From CANHEE01 sp043777755 (GTDB lineage: Bacteria; Bacteroidota; Bacteroidia; Chitinophagales; Saprospiraceae), in contig JAYWHK010000345.1 of NCBI GenBank assembly GCA_043777755.1, positions 1 to 16,036 on the forward strand: a stretch of 16,036 nucleotides of DNA, read 5' to 3'. A program made the translations under genes and the position numbers. The notes below the pieces were generated by a model that had not been told where the DNA came from, did not search any database, and worked only from the letters and a program-made list of their open reading frames with translations. This document shows, in pieces, positions 6,050 to 12,913 of this stretch (positions within the stretch are counted from its first letter, which is position 1; each line of letters opens with the position of its first letter).

Positions 6050-7087
6050 CTATTTTCTTTTTGGTTTGTATTTTGATTCGTCCAATATTTTCTGCGCATC
6101 TTTCAGAGATAAAAGTTGTTCCAAACTGGTGTTTGGATGTTTTTTCATATAAGCCCGAATGATGCGATAACCCATCCAATTGCCTACTCGACCAGGCGAG
6201 TTTGTTGGCATTTTGGTTGTTCCTGTTGGACTTGGATTTACCAATTTTGCCCAATCCATTTGTTTCACTGAATACAATAGCTTCTCGGATAAGAGGTATG
6301 ACCAGACTTCGGCTTCGTTTGTTGTACACCAATCCATTTGTTTTGCAGTGTATTCAAATTTGATGCTGTCAGGCGTATATGGCAAAAATTTATCCACAAG
6401 ATACAAGACTTTTCCTTTTTGAATCATCACGTCCAAAAGTCGATTGTTGCCTTGTGCCTGACCAGCAAGGTCTTGTGCTAAGACAGTCATTGTTTTTGAC
6501 AACAAATGCGCTTTGTTCATAGAACGTGTCGTGTATTTTGGAAAATAATTGGGGTCGTAACCTGTATGATTTTCGCCCAAATACAAATCCAATCCAATTG
6601 CCAAAAGACTATCTCCATACGTGAACGCAGGAATACTGTATTCTGAAAGGTATGTATTAACCTCTGGTACAACTTTTTTAGGAAAATAATATTTGTAAAA
6701 CTGTAAGGCTTGTTTGAGGTCTTTTTCTAAATCGTTTAGCTCAGGATAAGCGATTTGAACAGTATCATTCAGTTTGCGAACAGAAGAGCTTTTGATAAAA
6801 CCACCCAAGACTTGCTCGGGTGTCGAAAATCGACCATCGTTGATGACGTGTTGTGTAAAAACCTCCGTCATCAGTGGGAACTGTTGCTTTAATGCTTGAA
6901 AACCAAGCACAACATTATTGGTGTCTATTTTGAATATTTCTTGCTCAAAACGGCGTAATTTTAAGTCAATTTTGATGTTTGACACATCAGGAATAGGGTC
7001 TTTGGAATCATTGTCGCTACCACAAGCGACAAATAAAAAACTTGAAATACTTATAGAAAGTAAAAAACAAATAAAATTTTTCTTCAT
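6050..7087 (-). CDS. gldB: Gliding-motility lipoprotein GldB-like
   Basis: This 345-residue protein resembles GldB, a lipoprotein required for gliding motility in flavobacteria and found more widely in Bacteroidota. The N terminus is a lipoprotein signal (charged MKKN, a hydrophobic stretch, then FVAC with the lipidated Cys at 22), followed by an acidic GSDNDSKD tether. The mature protein opens with IDLKLRRFEQEIFKID, a typical GldB start. It ends with GRVGNWMGYRIIRAYMKKHPNTSLEQLLSLKDAQKILDESKY, the conserved family tail. In Flavobacterium johnsoniae gldB neighbours gldC; no gldC is seen here. The ATG at 7087 is the only start that keeps the signal peptide. It may be expressed by read-through from the gene upstream, since no clear promoter lies in the 64-bp gap. 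Biochemical activity is unknown. Confidence 0.85.
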   Translation of the reverse strand: MKKNFICFLLSISISSFLFVACGSDNDSKDPIPDVSNIKIDLKLRRFEQEIFKIDTNNVVLGFQALKQQFPLMTEVFTQHVINDGRFSTPEQVLGGFIKSSSVRKLNDTVQIAYPELNDLEKDLKQALQFYKYYFPKKVVPEVNTYLSEYSIPAFTYGDSLLAIGLDLYLGENHTGYDPNYFPKYTTRSMNKAHLLSKTMTVLAQDLAGQAQGNNRLLDVMIQKGKVLYLVDKFLPYTPDSIKFEYTAKQMDWCTTNEAEVWSYLLSEKLLYSVKQMDWAKLVNPSPTGTTKMPTNSPGRVGNWMGYRIIRAYMKKHPNTSLEQLLSLKDAQKILDESKYKPKRK

Positions 7088-7096
7088 ATTTAAATC

Positions 7097-7136
7097 AAAA
7101 AACGTTCACTACAAACGATGTTATAGTAAACGTTTT
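7097..7136 (-). terminator. Rho-independent terminator after the hydroxylase gene
   Basis: Imperfect 13-bp arms (7099-7111 with 7124-7136; one mismatch) with a 12-base loop are followed on the minus strand by six T residues. It lies between the hydroxylase-family gene and the gldB-like gene, so read-through would decide how much gldB message is made. Confidence 0.65.
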
Positions 7137-7151
7137 AAAAGCAAATTTATT

Positions 7152-7994
7152 TTATTCGCCTTCGCTATATTTTGCTCCGACGGGCGCACGATATGTTTGG
7201 AAAGGAACTTTGAGGAGATTCCCCATTTCGTTGTTTTCTTCTGGCTTCATGTGCGTATCAATCCCATAAACGATTTTTTCTGGCTCGATGTACATAAACG
7301 TACCAAACATTCTGTCCCAAATAGAAAAAATATTTCCAAAATTAGAATCCGTATAAGGCAACACATAATGGTGGTGAACTTTGTGCATATTTGGCGAAAC
7401 AATCGCAATGCTAATCGCTTTGTCTAACCATTCTGGTAAGCGAATATCAGCATGATTAAATTGTGATAAAAACGCTGAACAAGATTGGTACAACATTACC
7501 AACCACATTGGTGCGCCCAATAAAAAAACGCCCAAAAGTGTGAATACAGCTCTGAAAACACTTTCACCTGGATGATGACGATTCGCTGTTGTGGTGTCCA
7601 CATAAGTGTCTGTGTGGTGTACCAAATGGAAACGCCACATCAGTTTTACACGATGTTCCAACCAATGAATCGTGTAAGCGCCAACCAAATCCAGTACCAA
7701 CATACCTACTATCAAATACAACCAAGTTGGCAACGTTACCATATTTAGTAAGCCAAACTGGTTTTCTTGCGCCCAAACACTTGTAAAGTAAATGCCGCTG
7801 GCAAATAAAAAATTCACAACGATGGTGGTTGCTGTAAAAAAAAGATTCAGTCCAGCGTGTTTCCATTTTGAATATTGCAGCTGCGCCAAAGGAATGATGC
7901 CTTCGATAATCCAAAAAAGCACAATGCCGCCAATGATGATTCCTGCACGGTGTGCCGAAGGGATATTGTTGAAATAATTGATAAGTTGTTCCAT
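7152..7994 (-). CDS. Sterol desaturase / fatty-acid hydroxylase superfamily protein
   Basis: This 280-residue integral membrane protein is a predicted di-iron enzyme that hydroxylates or desaturates a lipid. The histidine clusters of the superfamily are all present: HWLEH (110-114), HLVHH (123-127), RHHPGE (139-144), NHAD (180-183) and HKVHHH (204-209). Hydrophobic segments lie at about 16-36, 50-72, 90-108 and 150-172. This fits an ER-type desaturase topology with the active site facing the cytoplasm. It starts eight bases after the stop of the small membrane-protein gene, so it is the last gene of a three-gene minus-strand unit. The substrate cannot be told from sequence; in Bacteroidota members may act on carotenoids, sterol-like or sphingolipid-type lipids. 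Confidence 0.93.
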   Translation of the reverse strand: MEQLINYFNNIPSAHRAGIIIGGIVLFWIIEGIIPLAQLQYSKWKHAGLNLFFTATTIVVNFLFASGIYFTSVWAQENQFGLLNMVTLPTWLYLIVGMLVLDLVGAYTIHWLEHRVKLMWRFHLVHHTDTYVDTTTANRHHPGESVFRAVFTLLGVFLLGAPMWLVMLYQSCSAFLSQFNHADIRLPEWLDKAISIAIVSPNMHKVHHHYVLPYTDSNFGNIFSIWDRMFGTFMYIEPEKIVYGIDTHMKPEENNEMGNLLKVPFQTYRAPVGAKYSEGE

Positions 7995-8002
7995 TTTACG
8001 AT

Positions 8003-8458
8003 TTATTTTTTAAGTAAAGGTTTTTCTTCTTTGATTTCTTCGTAAGGTGCAAAACCTTCATCGTCTGTTATATTATTTTGTTGTGATTGATGATAATGAC
8101 GTTGTTGGTTTTCAAATCCTTGGTAACGTTGCTGGGCATCACGTTGGAATTTTGCTACTTTGCGTTTCAACATCGCTTTGCCAAATAAGTAAAAAATTAC
8201 AACTGGCACAGCAAAAAATGACAATGCGATTGCCAATATACCAAAAAATGGCGTTTTATAGAGTTGATCCCAAAGGTTTGATAAATAATCCAAGACAACT
8301 TTTGCGTCAATGACAAGCGTGATGATAAGTAAGACTGGCGCAGCCCAAGTCAAAACCCAAAATACGCCTTTTGCTAAGTAAAATAAAGTAACCAATACCA
8401 AGGTAATAAAGATAAAACTAAGAATTGGATTGCTACTTCTGTATGAAAATTGATTCAT
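8003..8458 (-). CDS. Small integral membrane protein, function unknown
   Basis: This 151-residue protein has three or so hydrophobic segments: 12-28, 32-50 (VFWVLTWAAPVLLIITLVI) and 70-92 (FFGILAIALSFFAVPVVIFYLF). A basic patch KAMLKRKVAKFQRD follows. The C-terminal 45 residues are soluble, rich in Gln and His and then acidic (GFENQQRHYHQSQQNN, DDEGFAPYEEIKEE). No family motif is recognised. It lies 21 bases after the HEVFH lipoprotein gene and eight bases before the hydroxylase-family gene, so the three are probably one operon. It may assist a membrane-lipid function, but that rests only on context. Confidence 0.8.
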   Translation of the reverse strand: MNQFSYRSSNPILSFIFITLVLVTLFYLAKGVFWVLTWAAPVLLIITLVIDAKVVLDYLSNLWDQLYKTPFFGILAIALSFFAVPVVIFYLFGKAMLKRKVAKFQRDAQQRYQGFENQQRHYHQSQQNNITDDEGFAPYEEIKEEKPLLKK

Positions 8459-8479
8459 TTTTATATTTTTTGTAATAAA

Positions 8480-9535
8480 CTATTTTTCGGCAATAATAGT
8501 TCCGATTTCTTCAATGAGTTTTTTACCTTCAGACGAAAATTTGTCTTGTGTATTTTTATTTTTTTGAGATAAAATCAAAAACATAAAATTATCTGCCAAA
8601 ACTTCATCAGGATGAATGATGTATTGCGTATTGTCCCGAATCTGTCGCCAAAAATCAGGTAATTCTTTGATGTTTAAAGTACTTGAACCATCTTTTTTTG
8701 TAACCATTTCCCAAACTGAATTTGTTTTTTTTATTTCAAACAATTCAAATTTTAGATAATTAAAAAAGTTAGGTTTGCTTTTTTTAAAAGTAAGTTCGTT
8801 GGAATAAATTATCGGAATTGCTTTGATTTCCTTATCAGGCGATAATTGCAAAGAGATAATATATTGATAATCAACACCATCTGGATTTAATAAAATACGG
8901 TTGCGCAACGCTGTAGGAATTATTAACTTGTTTTTATCCAAATGTTGATAACCAATGAGTTCGTACAATACTTTGCGTTTTTCAGGATTTAAACGAGAAT
9001 AAACATGAAAGACTTCGTGAATCATCGTACTCAAAAAATCATCTTTATCTTGTTTTTTTAAAACGTCAGCTGGGACAATGATACAATTTTCACGGGTATA
9101 ATAAACGCCATCGCCGTAGTGCTTGCCTTTGGTTTTTATGATGTTTATTTTATCAGGAAAAATATTTTCATTAATTTTTGAGCTTAATTTGAAAATTTCT
9201 TTCATTGTTTTTGCTACAAAAGCAGCTTCATCAGGCGAAAAGTTAGCAACGTCTTTTTGCAAAAAAGTCATATAGTCGTCAAGAATCTGGCTGCGGAAAG
9301 TTTCCGAAGGATAATTTTTTTTCATCTGAATACACATATCCGCTTCGGTAATTTTTCCAAAAATATTATCCGTTTCATCGGTGATGATTAGTTTTGCGGC
9401 TTTTGCGCTATCCGCTAAAACAAAACTTTGTTTTTTGCTCAGTTCATAAGAATTATTTATTTTGTTGCTCTTGCATTGCCAACAAGATGCACACAAAAAA
9501 AGGACATATATAGAAAAAAATAACGTTTTTTTCAT
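8480..9535 (-). CDS. Putative lipoprotein with zinc-metallopeptidase HEVFH motif
   Basis: The start chosen is ATG at 9535 (MKKTLFFSIYVLFL), giving 351 residues. The open frame runs 39 bases further to a TTG at 9574, but that extension would hide a good signal peptide. The signal ends in LCASC; Cys 18 is a candidate lipid anchor, although Cys at -3 is unusual. At 168-177 lies LSTMIHEVFH, an HExxH zinc motif in a hydrophobic helix. Near 308-317 is HPDEVLADNF, which could supply the third ligand (Glu 311), as in zincins with an E-x-x-A-D downstream helix. I do not recognise the family, and catalysis is inferred only from these motifs. It is the first gene of the probable three-gene unit. No clear TAnnTTTG box was found in the 209 bp before it. 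Confidence 0.8.
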   Translation of the reverse strand: MKKTLFFSIYVLFLCASCWQCKSNKINNSYELSKKQSFVLADSAKAAKLIITDETDNIFGKITEADMCIQMKKNYPSETFRSQILDDYMTFLQKDVANFSPDEAAFVAKTMKEIFKLSSKINENIFPDKINIIKTKGKHYGDGVYYTRENCIIVPADVLKKQDKDDFLSTMIHEVFHVYSRLNPEKRKVLYELIGYQHLDKNKLIIPTALRNRILLNPDGVDYQYIISLQLSPDKEIKAIPIIYSNELTFKKSKPNFFNYLKFELFEIKKTNSVWEMVTKKDGSSTLNIKELPDFWRQIRDNTQYIIHPDEVLADNFMFLILSQKNKNTQDKFSSEGKKLIEEIGTIIAEK

Positions 9536-9744
9536 TGATAATAAATTTGTTAGGTTTCGTATTGTGTTTGTCAATCAACGCAATAATCTTTAAAAAAAAT
9601 CATATAAACAAATATTTTCAAAATTATTTTTAATAAATTCGCTAAAAACACCAACGTTTTATTTGTACCTTACGTCATTATAGGAAATGAACTTTATGAT
9701 ACTTTGGAAGGTGTAGATTTCACCACAATTAAAACGCGTTTTTT

Positions 9745-10317
9745 ATGGCAGCATATACCCCTAATAGTCCGATTGAAAGCCTTGTTGAAGGTTGTAAAAA
9801 ACAAGACCGTTTGGCTCAACAGTACTTGTACAAAAGGCTTTATAGCCAGATGCTTGGCGTCGCAATGCGTTACGCCAATAACAGAGATGATGGCGAAAGT
9901 AATTTAAATATGGCTTTTATGAAGGTTTTTCAAAATATACACAACTACGCTGGGCCTGCGCCTTTTCCGCATTGGGTATATCGAATTGTGGTACATACAA
10001 GCATTGATGAGTTGCGTAAATCACTCAGAATCAAGTATTTGTCTTTTGCAGATTTTGCCATAGAAGGCTCTACAATAAATACAGGTATTGAGCAATTGGG
10101 TGCGGAAGACATTTATCGTTGCATTGGGCAATTAGAGCCAACAACCCGTGCCGTTTTTTCCTTGTATGAGGTAGATGGTTACAAACACGCTGAAGTGGCA
10201 GATATGCTGGGCATCGCCGAGAATACATCAAAATGGTATTTGGCAAAAGCAAAAAAAGAATTAAGAGTAATCGTCGAAACGCAATATGGCGTTAAAGAAC
10301 ATAAGATTGCGAAATAA
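9745..10317 (+). CDS. ECF-family RNA polymerase sigma factor
   Basis: This 190-residue sigma-70 family protein is of the extracytoplasmic-function type. Region 2 spans about 16-92: DRLAQQYLYKRLYSQMLGVAMRY, then NLNMAFMKVFQNIHNY and the DNA-melting and -10 reading helix FPHWVYRIVVHTSIDELRK. Region 4 spans about 122-175: IGQLEPTTRAVFSLYEVDGYKHAEVADMLGIAENTSKWYLAKAKKEL, with the helix-turn-helix that reads the -35 element. There is no region 1.1 or 3. The gene 57 bases downstream encodes a single-pass membrane protein that probably restrains it, so it should respond to an envelope signal. The ATG at 9745 fits the usual family start. Target genes cannot be identified from this window. Confidence 0.93.
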   Translation: MAAYTPNSPIESLVEGCKKQDRLAQQYLYKRLYSQMLGVAMRYANNRDDGESNLNMAFMKVFQNIHNYAGPAPFPHWVYRIVVHTSIDELRKSLRIKYLSFADFAIEGSTINTGIEQLGAEDIYRCIGQLEPTTRAVFSLYEVDGYKHAEVADMLGIAENTSKWYLAKAKKELRVIVETQYGVKEHKIAK

Positions 10318-10374
10318 AATAAGCCACGAAAACAATATTTATTTTTAAACTCAACAATTTTTAATTATAAAAAA

Positions 10375-11022
10375 ATGGAGAAGTCATCATATAATGCTGC
10401 ATTGCGTCAAAAATTAGACCAGTACGATTTTGGTTATAAAGTAGGTGCTTGGGAAAATTTTGACCATTTATTAGAAGCGAATCCAATCGCTGCGCCTAAA
10501 AAATCTTTTTGGGATTATAAAAAATGGTTTAGTATAGGTACGGCAGCATTGCTGGTTGTTGGGAGTGTTGTATTTTTAAATACCTCTAATGAAAATGCTG
10601 CCCTTGTACCAACGCAACAACAAGTAGGTGTTTCTCCGAAGATGGAATCGCCCGTTTTGGAAGAAAAAATGGACAATAAAGCCATTTCTACAAGCAAAAC
10701 AAACATGAAAAGTGATATAACACCTGCACCTGTGATGCAAACAATGTCACCCAATGTTACGACGAAAAGTGCAGCGCACCTTTCTCAACATGACGATAGT
10801 GTTCTGCCGCATGAAGCAGAAGTGAAAGTTAGGGCTTCTCAGCCATACCAAAGAATCAGCAAATCAGCTTCTGATGAAAGTGCTGTTTTTCCTTCTTCTC
10901 ATAAAACAGAAGAACACCATGCTGTAAAAAAAAATCAAGAACATTACCACAACAATGTTCCTGATGCCCATGAATTAGATGCTGCGCCAAAAGTTGGTAA
11001 AAAGAATGAATTGAACAAATAA
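10375..11022 (+). CDS. Single-pass membrane protein, likely anti-sigma partner
   Basis: This 215-residue protein has a 50-residue cytoplasmic N terminus (YNAALRQKLDQYDFGYKVGAWENFDHLLEANP). One membrane helix follows (51-69, WFSIGTAALLVVGSVVFLN), and then a 145-residue hydrophilic periplasmic tail rich in Ser, Lys, His and Gln with no recognisable domain. The gene order, sigma factor then membrane protein, and the topology match anti-sigma factors of Bacteroidota. The zinc-binding H-x3-C-x2-C motif of classical ZAS anti-sigmas is absent. The WENFDHLLE-type N terminus is something I associate with this lineage's small anti-sigma-like proteins, not with a characterised binder. A MITE-like repeat begins one base after the stop codon. 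Confidence 0.75.
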   Translation: MEKSSYNAALRQKLDQYDFGYKVGAWENFDHLLEANPIAAPKKSFWDYKKWFSIGTAALLVVGSVVFLNTSNENAALVPTQQQVGVSPKMESPVLEEKMDNKAISTSKTNMKSDITPAPVMQTMSPNVTTKSAAHLSQHDDSVLPHEAEVKVRASQPYQRISKSASDESAVFPSSHKTEEHHAVKKNQEHYHNNVPDAHELDAAPKVGKKNELNK

Positions 11023-11023
11023 A

Positions 11024-11131
11024 TACATTGTTCTAAAAGTTTGTTATTGTTTGTAATTGTTGTATTGTTTTTCAATTAGTTAGAACCATTTCAAACAATA
11101 GCAAACACTAAATAACTAAAAAAAACGGTGT
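11024..11131 (+). mobile_element. MITE-like element, copy A
   Basis: This short non-coding repeat is shared with 15817-15926 in the same orientation. A 23-base block (11045-11067) and an 18-base block (11069-11086) are identical to the other copy. Inside is a hairpin: 15-bp arms with one G-U-type difference (11039-11053 with 11092-11106) and an inner TAATTG/CAATTA stem. The ends form a loose inverted repeat (TACATTGTT and the complement of AACGGTGTA). AATAAA occurs on both sides (11018-11023 and 11132-11137), a possible target duplication in an AT-rich context. Confidence 0.65.
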
Positions 11132-11161
11132 AATAAATATTTGCTCAATACTTAAACGAAC

Positions 11162-11202
11162 AAAAATAGCCTAAATACTCATTTCGTATTTAGGCTATTT
11201 TT
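11162..11202. terminator. Strong bidirectional terminator
   Basis: A perfect 17-bp stem (11162-11178 with 11186-11202) with a seven-base loop has five A residues at its left edge and five T residues at its right. It lies between converging genes, the anti-sigma-like gene ending at 11022 and the SH3 gene ending at 11208, and can stop both. Confidence 0.92.
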
Positions 11203-11207
11203 GTTTA

Positions 11208-12530
11208 TTAATGTTCTTCTTGAAAATATAAAAACAATTCTTCGCTTTTCCAATCTTGTCGGTTGTTTGGTGGCGTATTAAAATATTCGTGTAAAATAAC
11301 AGTATGCTCTATGTCGCCAAAATAAACTTGATAAGCTGGAAGATAACCATATACACCATCTTTTGATTTTACGTACAACCAAATGTTAATTTTAAGGTCT
11401 GCATTAAGTGGCATTGTAAAATTTTCGTACGATTTTATAACAATTAATTCTTCTTCGGCAGTGATTTTAGCAATGACTTGTGCGGTATCGGAAGGCGATT
11501 TTTTTAGGGAATAATTTTTTTTAGCAAAAGCCTGAAGTGGTGTTCTACTTTCGTCGTAAAGCGTTACAAATTGTTTTTTTGATTCGTCCCAATCATACGT
11601 TAGTGTGACATATTCCAAGCAACGCTCTTGGGTTTTGGTTTGCAAATCATAAGAAAATGCTTGTTTGTAATTTTCGCAACGCACAAAGTCCACATAAGCT
11701 ACTCGAATACTTTTTGTATTGATTTCCAGTATTTTATGAAGCGAAGGAGAAGGCGTATTGTCGCCATCGGTCAGCGTTTGATGTTCTTCAAAAACTTTGC
11801 GAAGTGTGCCTGATTGAAAAGAAAAAATCTCTACATCTCTATTTTCTAAACTATTTCCAGCTGAAAATGAGCTTTTTTCAACGATAATTTCATCACTTTT
11901 ATCATCTGTCAAATCTCGAATATTTAATGATTTTAGGTGATATTCGCTACTGACACTTTCACCAGAAAGGTTCACGACAACTGAATTTCCATTGCCATTC
12001 GTAATCACCAAATAGGTTTCTTTATATACTGGATTCATCATGGCAGAAGCCAATTTACTTTCAGAACCATTAATTTCTGCAATCCAACACAAGGCATTTT
12101 CAAAACCATTACTAAAATTAAATTTTTTTTTGTGAAATGCTAATAATTCAACTGGTAAGATTCCATTGTTGATAAGTGCAAGGGCATCACCAAAAATCCA
12201 ACCTGTTTTTTGGTTATTTGCTTTGATTTTGTACCATTTAAATTTTTGATTTTGATTTTTATCGTCGTGTTCTTTGACGGTTTCACCAATGATTTCAAAC
12301 AATTCACCTTCTTCAAAAAATACATTACTTGCTGTTGCAAAAGCACTATCTGTACACAATGTTACACTTCCCAAACTTGCTGCAACACGCTTTTTTTCAA
12401 TCGTTTCAAAAGTATTTGCAACACTATTTTTTATAAAAAAAACAAGGCAAAAGCCTACCATAAAAAGACGAATACCTTTTATTGTTTTTTTTAAATTATA
12501 AAAAAAATTGCTATTAAACTGCCTAACCAT
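11208..12530 (-). CDS. Secreted two-SH3-domain protein, function unknown
   Basis: This 440-residue protein has a signal or anchor segment at about 19-38 (GIRLFMVGFCLVFFIKNSVA) after a basic 18-residue lead, so it is probably periplasmic or exported. A bacterial SH3-like domain spans about 50-120, with EEGELFEIIGE, WYKIKANNQKTGWIFGDAL as its signature. The middle (about 170-330) is beta-rich. It contains NIRDLTDDKSDEIIVE (203-218), which resembles an FG-GAP/VCBS-type acidic repeat strand, so it may be a partial beta propeller. A second SH3-like domain covers about 338-405 (YSLKKSPSDTAQVIAKI and IWLYVKSKDGVYGYLPAYQVYF). Such domains bind peptides or cell-wall fragments, but no catalytic domain is present. 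The start at 12530 keeps a long N-region; the ATG at residue 24 would remove half the hydrophobic core. Confidence 0.8.
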   Translation of the reverse strand: MVRQFNSNFFYNLKKTIKGIRLFMVGFCLVFFIKNSVANTFETIEKKRVAASLGSVTLCTDSAFATASNVFFEEGELFEIIGETVKEHDDKNQNQKFKWYKIKANNQKTGWIFGDALALINNGILPVELLAFHKKKFNFSNGFENALCWIAEINGSESKLASAMMNPVYKETYLVITNGNGNSVVVNLSGESVSSEYHLKSLNIRDLTDDKSDEIIVEKSSFSAGNSLENRDVEIFSFQSGTLRKVFEEHQTLTDGDNTPSPSLHKILEINTKSIRVAYVDFVRCENYKQAFSYDLQTKTQERCLEYVTLTYDWDESKKQFVTLYDESRTPLQAFAKKNYSLKKSPSDTAQVIAKITAEEELIVIKSYENFTMPLNADLKINIWLYVKSKDGVYGYLPAYQVYFGDIEHTVILHEYFNTPPNNRQDWKSEELFLYFQEEH

Positions 12531-12775
12531 ATTTTATTTATTGCAATATCTGTTCCATTTCAGTAGTATATTAAAACAAGATGTAGAAATAAACGTTTAG
12601 GAACGATGTTTGACAGTTTATACTTGTATTTTAACATTATCTTATTTTGATTTTGTTATTTTACAGCGTTTTTTTATTCTTTTATCCATAAAAAATAGCT
12701 TTTCATCAAAAATATTAGACCATTTCAAAAAAGCAATGTAATATTGTAACGTTTTTAATAGTAAGTAGGCGTTAA
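12531..12775. other. AT-rich intergenic region without a supported gene
   Basis: These 245 bases lie between the divergent SH3 and TolC genes, before the large inverted repeat. No open frame with a convincing start was seen on either strand. A near-match to the -7 box (TATACTTG, around 12616-12625, plus strand) lacks a properly spaced TTTG and is not called. Confidence 0.6.
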
Positions 12776-12886
12776 AAATTACTTATAACTATTTTGTCGT
12801 TATTCAAAATGATATAAATAATTGACTATCAAGAAATTATTTTATTATTTTGAATAATCGACTGAAAAAATAGTTATAAGTAATTT
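12776..12886. repeat. Large inverted repeat upstream of the TolC-family gene
   Basis: The outer 20 bases (12776-12795) are perfectly complementary to 12867-12886, and inner ATTCAAAAT (12802-12810) to 12847-12855. The segments between are related but of unequal length. A 36-base AT-only-like loop lies at 12811-12846. A further TAGGC/GCCTA pair (12766-12770 with 12888-12892) extends the arms. It ends 27 bases before the ATG. It could be an operator, a terminator of stray transcripts, or a MITE; no flanking target duplication is evident. Confidence 0.85.
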
Positions 12887-12913
12887 AGCCTAAATACACA
12901 GATTCATTTTATC

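Noticed and set aside
5955..6332. 125-residue minus-strand open frame overlapping gldB
   Set aside because: It is out of frame with the well-supported gldB-like gene and has no motif, promoter or plausible composition.
9536..9574. Upstream TTG start for the HEVFH lipoprotein
   Set aside because: It would add 13 residues before an otherwise typical MKK-type signal peptide; the ATG at 9535 is preferred.
9536..9744. Promoter for the ECF sigma gene at TTTATTTG (9658-9665)
   Set aside because: It differs from TAnnTTTG at the second base and has no TTTG at the right distance.
11024..11131. CRISPR repeat or tRNA-like structure
   Set aside because: Only two distant copies exist, with no regular spacers, and the fold has no tRNA arms or CCA end.
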